5,218 bases of DNA from Anaerosporobacter mobilis DSM 15930 (lineage in GTDB: Bacteria; Bacillota; Clostridia; Lachnospirales; Lachnospiraceae), in NCBI RefSeq assembly GCF_900142955.1, contig NZ_FRCP01000038.1:1-5218 (forward strand). Direction: 5' to 3'. The notes beneath the pieces are model-generated. The model was not told where the DNA came from. It did no database searches and was given only the letters and a program-made list of their open reading frames with translations. Of this stretch, positions 1-5,218 are shown in pieces; the first letter of the stretch is position 1; the number at the start of each line of letters is the position of its first letter. The translations under genes were made by a program, and so were the position numbers.

Positions 1-696
1 CAAGATCCGTATTCATCCTTAAATCCTCGAATGTCAGTTGGACAGATCATTGGTGAAGGTTTGAATGCCCATAAAGTATTCCATAAGAATAAAGATAAGA
101 TGCAAGATTATATCATGCAAGTCATGGACGACTGTGGTCTTGCTCCGTATATGATTCATCGTTATCCTCATCAATTCTCAGGAGGACAAAGACAACGTAT
201 TGGTATTGCAAGATCACTTGCATTAAAACCAAAGTTTGTTGTATGCGATGAAGCAGTATCTGCTCTTGACGTATCCATTCAGTCACAGATTATCAATCTA
301 TTACTTGATTTGAAGGAAAAAGAAAACTTAACGTATTTATTCATTTCCCATGACTTAAGTGTTATCAAGTATATTAGTGATCGTATCGGTGTTATGTACC
401 TTGGTAATATGGTTGAGTTAGCAACTACACCAGATCTATTTGCTGCTCCAATGCATCCATATACAGAGGCTTTGTTATCAGCAATCCCAACAACAGATGT
501 TGATGATAAGAAAGAGACAATCCTGATAGAAGGAGATATCCCTAGCCCAATTAAACCACCTACAGGTTGTAAGTTCCATACTCGTTGTCAGTATTGTACG
601 GATATCTGCAAAAAAGTGGTACCTGAATTCGAAGAGGTGACACCAGGACATTTTGTTGCTTGTCATCATAAGAGAAACATAGTAAAACATAACTAG
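1..696 (+). CDS. oppF: Oligopeptide/dipeptide ABC transporter ATP-binding protein, OppF/DppF type (5' truncated)
   Basis: This is the ATP-hydrolysing subunit of a peptide importer, acting at the inner face of the membrane with a partner ATPase. The frame is open from base 1, so the ATG at base 31 is internal. The first residues, QDPYSSLNPRM, are the Q-loop region of this family. In fragment numbering, the ABC signature FSGGQRQRIGIARSLALKP starts at residue 59, Walker B VVCDE is at 80-84 followed by the D-loop SALD, and the switch histidine is H117 in FISHDLS. The C-terminal third is the oligopeptide/dipeptide tail (HPYTEALLSAIP, then a cluster of five cysteines ending in GHFVACH) that separates Opp/Dpp ATPases from other ABC proteins. 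Family members are usually about 310-330 residues; 231 are visible, so roughly 90-100 residues including Walker A lie to the left. A terminator follows, so this is the last gene of its operon. OppF and DppF cannot be told apart here. Confidence 0.95.
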   Translation, partial: QDPYSSLNPRMSVGQIIGEGLNAHKVFHKNKDKMQDYIMQVMDDCGLAPYMIHRYPHQFSGGQRQRIGIARSLALKPKFVVCDEAVSALDVSIQSQIINLLLDLKEKENLTYLFISHDLSVIKYISDRIGVMYLGNMVELATTPDLFAAPMHPYTEALLSAIPTTDVDDKKETILIEGDIPSPIKPPTGCKFHTRCQYCTDICKKVVPEFEEVTPGHFVACHHKRNIVKHN

Positions 697-731
697 GTAG
701 AATGAAATAATATTTGAATCAACAAAAAAGG

Positions 732-767
732 AAAGTACAAGTTCTTTAATGGAACTTGTACTTTTTT
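732..767 (+). terminator. Rho-independent terminator after oppF
   Basis: A perfect 13-bp stem (732-744 with 752-764, AAAGTACAAGTTC in the left arm) closes a 7-nt loop. It is followed by a run of T that overlaps the end of the stem (762-767). It lies 35 bases after the oppF stop and separates that operon from the oppA operon. On the minus strand the A-rich flank (722-729) would also give a U tract, so the element may work in both directions. Confidence 0.92.
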
Positions 768-1059
768 ATATATTAATATAGAAGAGAATATAATATGTAG
801 TAACAGGTAAAGGTAGAATTATATGTAATATAATACGAAATGTATAATTTTAAAATAATATGTATATATAGGGAATATACACATTATTTTAAAAGAATGG
901 TAAATAAATAAGTCGAAAATGAAAGTAGAAAAAAGGCTTAATACAAGATATAAACAATATATGGAAAAAATATGGTTGAAATGCCTAAAGATTCGGAATA
1001 AATATACAAAACGAGAAAATATAGATAATTTATGGTAAAATAAGTAATATAAAATATAG
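768..1059. other. AT-rich intergenic stretch without a supported gene
   Basis: About 290 bases of very AT-rich sequence between the oppF terminator and the oppA promoter. Reading frames here are short, lack a ribosome binding site, and have the Lys/Asn/Ile/Tyr-heavy composition expected from random AT-rich DNA. The only clear structure is the inverted repeat at 848-894, listed separately. No RNA gene is recognised. Confidence 0.6.
848..894. repeat. 20-bp inverted repeat with 7-nt loop
   Basis: The arms are 848-867 (TTTTAAAATAATATGTATAT) and 875-894, separated by the loop ATAGGGA. They match at 19 of 20 positions. The one difference reads as A·C on the + strand but as a G·U wobble on the - strand, so the minus-strand RNA would form an unbroken hairpin. 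No U run follows on the + strand. It could be a remnant of a small mobile element, a cruciform or protein site, or a minus-strand terminator; the sequence alone does not decide. Confidence 0.6.
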
Positions 1060-1088
1060 TTGACAAACAATTTGTATAATAGTACAAT
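1060..1088 (+). promoter_or_regulatory. Predicted SigA (sigma-70 type) promoter for the oppA operon
   Basis: TTGACA (1060-1065) is a perfect -35 box, followed by a 17-bp spacer and TACAAT (1083-1088), one base from the -10 consensus. A perfect TATAAT at 1075-1080 is only 9 bp from the -35 and is therefore not its partner. ACAATTT is repeated at 1067-1073 and 1084-1090, and TTGTA/TACAA (1072-1076 and 1083-1087) form a small inverted repeat over the -10 that could be an operator. Transcription would begin near 1095, giving a leader of about 285 nt before oppA. Confidence 0.6.
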
Positions 1089-1091
1089 TTA

Positions 1092-1147
1092 TAAATGTAA
1101 TGAACAAGGGTGTTCTGGCGTTCCAGGATACCCTTTTGTAACATTTA
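1092..1147 (+). terminator. Strong terminator-like hairpin at the start of the oppA leader
   Basis: The core stem pairs 1106-1118 with 1123-1135 (13 pairs including two G·U) around the tetraloop CGTT, with GGGT/ACCC as the stable part. A short T run (1134-1137) overlaps and follows the stem. An outer stem, TAAATGT (1092-1098) with ACATTTA (1141-1147), can form around it. It begins about 10 nt after the predicted start site, so it could be an attenuator, a stabilising 5' hairpin, or a terminator for upstream transcription. Confidence 0.55.
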
Positions 1148-1367
1148 CGTTTTCTAATATTAATGCTTTATCGTGGTAAAGCTGAGATGACTTAAAAGAG
1201 TAGAACGCTACTTTTATGATTGAGAATAGTGAATATACATAATGTTTATTCATATTCATAATGGTTATTCACACAGTAGATGGCATAGATACCGGATTTG
1301 AGGTCCAAGTCAGTTTCTTGTGTTTGTGTTAATACTTGTGTTGATTAATAAATAGTAAAAAATACTC
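1148..1367 (+). other. Untranslated leader of oppA
   Basis: No reading frame with a ribosome binding site is visible. Two small hairpins can be drawn: GCTTTA/TAAAGC (1165-1170 with 1177-1182), and an 8-bp stem 1196-1203 with 1208-1215 closing the loop AACG. These are followed by the TGAATA repeat cluster (1229-1272). At about 1278-1318 the sequence is richer in G and C than its surroundings. No known riboswitch or T-box consensus is recognised. Confidence 0.4.
1229..1272. repeat. Cluster of direct and inverted GTGAATA-type repeats
   Basis: A 15-base direct repeat, CATAATGNTTATTCA, occurs at 1238-1252 and 1257-1271 with one mismatch and a 19-base period. GTGAATA (1229-1235) is also inverted as TATTCAC (1266-1272), and TGAATAT (1230-1236) as ATATTCA (1252-1258). 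Repeated half-sites about two helical turns apart look like a regulator binding region; a leader hairpin is the alternative. It lies downstream of the predicted promoter, so a bound protein would act as a roadblock. Confidence 0.45.
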
Positions 1368-1373
1368 AGGAGG
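1368..1373 (+). promoter_or_regulatory. Ribosome binding site of oppA
   Basis: A perfect AGGAGG lies 7 nt before the ATG at 1381. It fixes the oppA start and predicts strong translation, as expected for a binding protein made in excess over its permease. Confidence 0.9.
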
Positions 1374-1380
1374 AAGTTTT

Positions 1381-3282
1381 ATGAAGAAAAAAGGCTTAGC
1401 GTTGTTAGTTGCTTTGACACTTACAGCTTCTGTATTAGCTGGATGCTCAACAAGTAATAACAAAAAGAACGAAACAAAAACGGAAACTACAGACGGTACT
1501 ACAACAGATGATGCAAGTACTGATGTAACTAATGCAGAACCTACAGGACAAATTATCCTTGGTGATGTTACTGAATTCAATGGTAGCTTTATCGAAGGTT
1601 GGGGAAATAACGGTGCAGATTATAAAGTAAAACAATTACTAGGAACATATCCAAGTTTCTATGGAACAGCAGAACTTAATAGTGCTGCAGAATATGTATA
1701 TAATCCAACTGTACTTGCTTCTGATCCAGAAACTACATTGAATGAAGACGGATCTAAAACTTTCAAGTTCACTATAAACAAAGATCTTGTATGGTCTGAT
1801 GGTTCACCAATCACTGCAAAAGATTATGTTGGTAACCTTATGATTTATGCATCACCTGAACTTGCTGAAATTGAAGGATCTAATACAGCTGGTAATACAC
1901 TAGTTGGTTTTGATACTTATAACACTGGAGATACAAAGGAATTCTCAGGAATTCATTTAATTGATGACTATACATTCTCTGTTGATATCAAAGCTGACTA
2001 TATGCCAACTTACTTTGAAGCATATGCTTCAGCAGTTACACCAATTCCTTTCTCCGTATATGCTCCAGGCGTAGAAATCAAAGATGACGGAAATGGTTGC
2101 TACTTATCAGATAATTACACAGCAGATCTTATCAAAGATCCTATGACATCTGAAAGATATAACCCTACAGTTACTTGTGGACCATACAAATTCGTAAGCT
2201 ATGATGCTACAAATCAAGAAGTTGTTCTTGAAGTTAACGATAAGTTCAAAGGTAACTACGAAGGAAAGAAACCTTCTATTGCAAAAGTTATTATGAAATA
2301 CACAGAAGAAGCTACTCAACTTGATGAGTTAGCAGCTGGCAATGTAGATTTACTTGTTGGTCTTTCTGGTGGAGATACAATCAACGCTGGTCTTGACTTA
2401 GTTGATCAAGGTAAAGCGGATTATGCAACTTACTTAAGAAACGGTTATGGCTTATTAGCATTCCACACTGATTTTGGTCCAACGCAGTTCAAGTCAGTTC
2501 GTCAAGCAATTGCATACTGCTTAGATAGAACAACATACGTATCTCAATATACTGGCGGTTTCGGATCTTCAGTTAATTCAGAATATGGTCTTGGACAATG
2601 GATGTACCAAGAAAGAAAAGATGTTATTGATAGCGAATTAAATCCTTATTCATTCAGTATCGAGAAAGCAAAAGAAGTTCTTGAGGCTGATGGCTGGAAC
2701 CTTAACGAAAAAGGTGAAGCTTATGTAGATGGAACAGATACATTACGTTACAAAGATGTTGATGGCGAATTAATGGCTTGTGAAATTCAATGGGCTTCAT
2801 CTGATAACTCAGTTGCTCAATTACTTGCAACTATGCTACCAGGAGAAATGGAAAAAGCTGGTATGAAATTAACTACAACTGTAGTTGACTTCCCTACTCT
2901 ACTTAACAACTATTACCGTGAAGGAATTGATGAACCACAATTCCATATGTATAACTTAGGAACTGGTTTTACTCCAATTCCACAATTTGAGTATAGCTAT
3001 AACACAGGTAAGAATTATTTAGGTAACTTCAATACAAACTTCTGGATGGATGATAAGATTATGAACATGGGTTATGATCTTACTAAGACAGACCCAAGTG
3101 ATAAAGAAGGATACCTTGACAAATGGGTAGCTATCATGAAAGAAATCAATGAACAAATGCCAAATATTCCTCTTTACTCAGATGAATACCATACATTCTT
3201 CAATCCAAAAGTACAAGGATATATTGGTGATGACACATTCAATATTGGAATGTCATTAATCTATATGTCAGTTACTGAATAA
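1381..3282 (+). CDS. oppA: Peptide ABC transporter substrate-binding lipoprotein (SBP_bac_5 family, OppA-like)
   Basis: This is the extracellular receptor that captures substrate, probably peptides, and delivers it to the OppB/OppC channel. It has 633 residues. Residues 1-21 are a lipoprotein signal (MKKK, hydrophobic core, SVLAG) with lipid-anchored C22, followed by a Ser/Thr/Asn/Asp-rich linker to about residue 56. The folded part carries family features in order: VWSDGSPITAKDYV (137-150), a CGPYKF segment, the VRQAIAYCLDR segment, SFSIEKAKEVLEADGW, and a late MPNIPLYSDEY segment. It is longer than the roughly 540 residues typical of OppA, partly because of the linker. It follows its own promoter and leader and lies 277 bases before oppB. 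The hairpin between them probably lowers permease expression relative to this gene. Family assignment is secure; the substrate cannot be read from sequence, and nickel, sugar-oligomer or other ligands occur in this family. Confidence 0.95.
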   Translation: MKKKGLALLVALTLTASVLAGCSTSNNKKNETKTETTDGTTTDDASTDVTNAEPTGQIILGDVTEFNGSFIEGWGNNGADYKVKQLLGTYPSFYGTAELNSAAEYVYNPTVLASDPETTLNEDGSKTFKFTINKDLVWSDGSPITAKDYVGNLMIYASPELAEIEGSNTAGNTLVGFDTYNTGDTKEFSGIHLIDDYTFSVDIKADYMPTYFEAYASAVTPIPFSVYAPGVEIKDDGNGCYLSDNYTADLIKDPMTSERYNPTVTCGPYKFVSYDATNQEVVLEVNDKFKGNYEGKKPSIAKVIMKYTEEATQLDELAAGNVDLLVGLSGGDTINAGLDLVDQGKADYATYLRNGYGLLAFHTDFGPTQFKSVRQAIAYCLDRTTYVSQYTGGFGSSVNSEYGLGQWMYQERKDVIDSELNPYSFSIEKAKEVLEADGWNLNEKGEAYVDGTDTLRYKDVDGELMACEIQWASSDNSVAQLLATMLPGEMEKAGMKLTTTVVDFPTLLNNYYREGIDEPQFHMYNLGTGFTPIPQFEYSYNTGKNYLGNFNTNFWMDDKIMNMGYDLTKTDPSDKEGYLDKWVAIMKEINEQMPNIPLYSDEYHTFFNPKVQGYIGDDTFNIGMSLIYMSVTE

Positions 3283-3364
3283 TTGAGAATAATTTTTATC
3301 AATCGTATTAGTTTTATTTCGTATTAATATAGTCTGAATTAATATATTTTAAACTGATATAACT

Positions 3365-3399
3365 GGAAATAGGGCATTCTAATAATGCCCTATTTCCTT
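3365..3399 (+). terminator. Intra-operon hairpin, probable partial terminator
   Basis: A perfect 14-bp stem (3365-3378 with 3384-3397) encloses the loop CTAAT, with GGGC/GCCC in the middle. Only TT follows the stem, although its right arm ends TTTCC, so the U tract is poor. It lies 82 bases after the oppA stop and 160 before oppB. This fits a leaky terminator or a 3'-end stabiliser that keeps binding-protein message above permease message. No convincing separate promoter for oppB is visible after it. Confidence 0.7.
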
Positions 3400-3472
3400 G
3401 ATAATAGAGATATATAGTTAGTTTAGTAGAGCAGTATATGTTTTAACAAGCGTAGTAAATAAGTGTGAAAAT

Positions 3473-3512
3473 ATCTCGCAATTTGTGCGACCATAAGAGA
3501 TGGTTGCATCTC
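3473..3512 (+). promoter_or_regulatory. Cluster of alternative stems upstream of oppB
   Basis: TGCGACCAT (3486-3494) pairs with ATGGTTGCA (3500-3508), one pair being G·U, around the loop AAGAG. The same bases can instead join TCGCA/TGCGA (3476-3480 with 3486-3490), GAGAT/ATCTC (3497-3501 with 3508-3512), or ATCTC (3473-3477) with GAGAT (3497-3501). The stems exclude one another. The function is unknown; it may be only a structured spacer or an RNA processing site between oppA and oppB. Confidence 0.35.
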
Positions 3513-3546
3513 ATTGGAATATAGTCAGCATAAATAGCAAGAAAGC

Positions 3547-3551
3547 AGGTG
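3547..3551 (+). promoter_or_regulatory. Ribosome binding site that decides the oppB start
   Basis: AGGTG lies 8 nt before the ATG at 3560. The earlier in-frame ATG at 3500 has no suitably spaced purine-rich site and sits inside a hairpin arm. The 20 residues it would add do not resemble an OppB N-terminus, whereas MAKYIAKRL at 3560 does. Confidence 0.7.
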
Positions 3552-3559
3552 TGGATAAG

Positions 3560-4543
3560 ATGGCAAAATACATTGCAAAACGTTTAATGTATATGGTATT
3601 CGTATTCTTTATAATGTCAATCTTAATGTTTGGAATTTATAAGATGGTTCCTGGTGATCCAGCAAGACTTTTACTAGAAGGTTCAAAAGCTAGTATGAAA
3701 CCAGAAGTATACGAGATGCAATACCAACAAGCAAGAGAAAGATTAGGCCTTGATAAACCAATTCCCGTACAATATGTTGTATGGATTACGAATATGTTAC
3801 AAGGTGATTTTGGCTATTCTTCTAATTATCGTAAAGATGTAATAGATGTAGTAGCGGCTCCGTTACAGAATACAATGAAGCTGAATATGTTGGCAATCGT
3901 AGTTGTATTCCTAATAACAATACCGTTAGGTATTATATGTGCTGTTAAGAAGCGAAGCACGTTTGATAATGTTGTTCAGGTTTTTTCCGTCGTCGGGTAT
4001 AGTTTGCCGACCTTTATTATATCATTGGTTCTGATTTGTTTATTGGCGGTGAAGATTCCAATCTTCCCGGTTAGTGGTGTTAATTCGGTTGGATTTTCTG
4101 GAACGGCTATGCAAAAGTTCTTTGATACGTTATGGCATATGGCGTTACCAGTTTTAGTTATCGTATTAGGCTCTGTTGGTTCTATCACAAGATATGTAAG
4201 AGCCGCTATGATTGAATCATTAAGTATGGATTACATCAGAACAGCGAGAGCGAAGGGTGTTAGAGAAAGAGTTGTTATCTATTCTCATGCTTTTCGTAAT
4301 GCCTTACTTCCAATTGTAACGATCGTTACTGGTTGGATTATGAGTGTATTCTCAGGTTCTGTTATTATAGAAAATATATTTTTATGGCCAGGTATTGGTA
4401 AAGTATTATTTGATGGTTTAATGCAACAAGATTTCATGGTTGTATTAGCTATGCAGATGTTTTACGTTATAATTGCTCTATTAGGAAATCTAGTTATGGA
4501 TATCGCATATTGCATGGTTGACCCTAGAGTTAAGTTAGATTAG
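3560..4543 (+). CDS. oppB: Peptide ABC transporter permease, OppB/DppB type
   Basis: This is one of the two membrane subunits that form the import channel. From the ATG at 3560 it has 327 residues, near the family norm. Membrane segments are expected at about 9-29, 105-128, 139-162, 192-213, 250-272 and 295-317. The N-terminal MAKYIAKRL, then VPGDPARLLL (30-39), RLGLDKPIPVQYVVW (61-75) and GDFGYS (82-87) are characteristic of the OppB side of the pair. The cytoplasmic EAA coupling loop that docks on the ATPase is at about 223-251 (MDYIRTARAKG through HAFRNALLP). The ENIFLWPGIGKV segment (271-282) and the end DPRVKLD are also typical. It is followed after only 13 bases by the OppC-like gene, whose ribosome binding site overlaps this stop codon, so the two are probably translationally coupled. 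Subunit type is clear; the substrate is not. Confidence 0.95.
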   Translation: MAKYIAKRLMYMVFVFFIMSILMFGIYKMVPGDPARLLLEGSKASMKPEVYEMQYQQARERLGLDKPIPVQYVVWITNMLQGDFGYSSNYRKDVIDVVAAPLQNTMKLNMLAIVVVFLITIPLGIICAVKKRSTFDNVVQVFSVVGYSLPTFIISLVLICLLAVKIPIFPVSGVNSVGFSGTAMQKFFDTLWHMALPVLVIVLGSVGSITRYVRAAMIESLSMDYIRTARAKGVRERVVIYSHAFRNALLPIVTIVTGWIMSVFSGSVIIENIFLWPGIGKVLFDGLMQQDFMVVLAMQMFYVIIALLGNLVMDIAYCMVDPRVKLD

Positions 4544-4547
4544 GAGG
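4542..4547 (+). promoter_or_regulatory. Ribosome binding site of the OppC-like gene, overlapping the oppB stop
   Basis: AGGAGG begins at the second base of the oppB TAG stop (4541-4543) and stands 9 nt before the ATG at 4557. This arrangement supports that start and suggests coupled translation of the two permease genes. Confidence 0.9.
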
Positions 4548-4556
4548 AAGAGAGAG

Positions 4557-5218
4557 ATGAGTAAAGAAAAAAAGAAATCTAAGAGATCTCATGTAAGCCT
4601 AATAGGCCTATTATTTGGGAATCGTAGAAAACAACTCTCTTTCTTAGAGGAAGAGCAGTTACAAAGTCCAATGCGAACAATTATTAAGAATTTTGTAGCG
4701 AATAAAGTAGCTATGACATCTTTAATCATATTTTTATTTATATTCCTTAGTGTACTTATCTATCCGATGATAAATGATATTGATTTATCGTATCAAGAGC
4801 AAACGCAACAAAACGTTGCTCCTGGATTTAATATGATGAAAGTTCCTAAGAAGTTACAAGGAAATATCAAAGAAATCTCCATCGGTTCTACGTTCAGTGT
4901 CGGTTTATCGAATGATGGTGAAGTATTCGTTTGGGGTAAATCTAAGATTACATCGGTTATCGATATTAAGAACATGCCAGAGAATATGGGAAACGTTGTT
5001 CAAATAGCAGCTGGAGCGGATCATGTTTTAGCGATGAATGACAAAGGCGAATTGTTTGCTTGGGGTAATTCCCGTAATAAGCAATGTGCGATTCCTGATA
5101 ATCTAAAACAAGTAAAAAACATAAAAAGAATCTATTCTGGTTACCAATGTTCAGCGGTAGTAACAGAAGATGGTATGGTGTATTTCTGGGGAAATACAGG
5201 TATCATGGATTTCAAGAT
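4557..5218 (+). CDS. OppC-type permease N-terminus joined to RCC1 beta-propeller repeats (3' truncated)
   Basis: The frame starts at 4557 with a strong ribosome binding site and stays open to the window edge: 220 complete codons, no stop. Residues 1-37 are charged and basic (MSKEKKKSKR). Residues 38-71 match the start of OppC permeases, with the pre-helix FVANKVAM (46-53) and one membrane helix at about 53-71 ending LIYPM. DIDLSYQEQTQQNVAPG (74-90) resembles the outer loop after helix 1 of OppC. From about residue 104 the sequence becomes RCC1-type repeats instead of the expected GTDxxGRD segment and helix 2. The position right after oppB and the positive-inside rule put the N-terminus in the cytoplasm and the repeats outside the cell. 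The likely role is the second channel subunit of this importer with an external propeller inserted. Alternatively it is a one-helix-anchored RCC1 protein that has lost the permease core; the missing 3' end would decide. Any true OppC would have five further helices and an EAA loop downstream. Confidence 0.85.
   Translation, partial: MSKEKKKSKRSHVSLIGLLFGNRRKQLSFLEEEQLQSPMRTIIKNFVANKVAMTSLIIFLFIFLSVLIYPMINDIDLSYQEQTQQNVAPGFNMMKVPKKLQGNIKEISIGSTFSVGLSNDGEVFVWGKSKITSVIDIKNMPENMGNVVQIAAGADHVLAMNDKGELFAWGNSRNKQCAIPDNLKQVKNIKRIYSGYQCSAVVTEDGMVYFWGNTGIMDFK
4866..5218 (+). other. RCC1-type repeat array within the OppC-like protein
   Basis: Three units are visible, beginning at about residues 104, 147 and 189; the third runs to the window edge. 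Each has the pattern I-x-x-G, then 16 residues from that Gly to Trp in W-G, with an acidic-Gly turn between: ISIG...NDGEVFVWG (G110, W126), IAAG...DKGELFAWG (G153, W169), IYSG...EDGMVYFWG (G195, W211). The unit period is 43 then 42 residues, shorter than in eukaryotic RCC1 but like bacterial RCC1-type repeats, including a QCAIPDNLKQV linker. The histidine usual at Gly+3 is present only in unit 2 (H156); units 1 and 3 have F113 and C198. RCC1 propellers normally have about seven blades, so several more repeats probably lie to the right. Confidence 0.88.

Noticed and set aside
840..911. A 23-codon + strand reading frame over the inverted repeat
   Set aside because: It lies almost wholly on the repeat, has no ribosome binding site and is too short to support.
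919..1038. A 39-codon + strand reading frame (starts MKVEKRLN) in the intergenic region
   Set aside because: There is no ribosome binding site, and its Lys/Asn/Ile-rich composition is what random AT-rich DNA gives. No family is recognised.
1075..1080. Perfect TATAAT as the -10 box
   Set aside because: It is only 9 bp from the TTGACA; TACAAT at 1083-1088 has the proper 17-bp spacing.
819..1144. Minus-strand reading frames of 83 and 68 codons
   Set aside because: They overlap each other, are dominated by Tyr/Phe/Ile from AT-rich sequence, lack ribosome binding sites, and one crosses the promoter and hairpin.
1181..1190. GCTGAGATGA in the leader, resembling the start of a thiamine-pyrophosphate riboswitch
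   Set aside because: The other required parts of the THI-box (ACCC, then GAACCTGATCTGG and the following GC-rich stem) are absent, and the downstream gene is not thiamine-related.
1200..1211. Hairpin with loop AACG, considered as half of a guanidine-II (mini-ykkC) riboswitch
   Set aside because: The loop is AACG and not ACGR, and there is no second matching hairpin near it.
1273..1300. ATGGCATAGATACCGG, considered as a T-box antiterminator motif
   Set aside because: The conserved TGGNACC core is interrupted, no specifier-loop structure is visible, and no terminator follows it before oppA.
3500..3559. Upstream ATG at 3500 as the oppB start, adding 20 residues
   Set aside because: There is no well-spaced ribosome binding site, and the extra residues do not look like a permease N-terminus; the ATG at 3560 has AGGTG at the right distance.

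Overview
The window is AT-rich, with low-GC codon use and strong AGGAGG-type ribosome binding sites. It uses the standard bacterial code and encodes a lipoprotein-type substrate-binding protein. This suggests a Gram-positive Firmicute, probably a clostridial or Lachnospiraceae-like anaerobe; that placement is inferred from style and not from a marker gene. All genes are on the + strand and belong to peptide/nickel-type (Opp/Dpp) ABC importers.

Layout: (i) 1-696 is the 3' part of an OppF/DppF-type ATPase, cut by the left edge and closed by a clear intrinsic terminator (732-767). (ii) 768-1380 is an AT-rich non-coding stretch. It holds a 20-bp inverted repeat, a near-consensus SigA promoter (1060-1088), a strong hairpin at the very start of the predicted transcript, and a roughly 285-nt leader with further repeats. 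(iii) 1381-3282 encodes an OppA-like lipoprotein. (iv) 3283-3559 is a gap with a 14-bp hairpin, probably a leaky terminator, and a small cluster of mutually exclusive stems. (v) 3560-4543 encodes an OppB-type permease. (vi) From 4557 to the right edge is an open reading frame with no stop. It starts like an OppC-type permease (basic N-terminus, one membrane helix) and then changes into RCC1-type beta-propeller repeats.

The last gene is the notable one. Where an ordinary OppC continues from helix 1 through a short outer loop into the rest of the permease, this protein has at least three regular 42-43-residue RCC1 repeats. By topology they would lie outside the cell, on the side where the binding lipoprotein docks. 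The likely picture is a peptide importer (OppA lipoprotein, OppB, OppC with an external propeller, ATPases beyond the right edge or the upstream OppF) in which the propeller adds a docking, gating or sensing module. Whether the permease core resumes after the propeller cannot be seen here.
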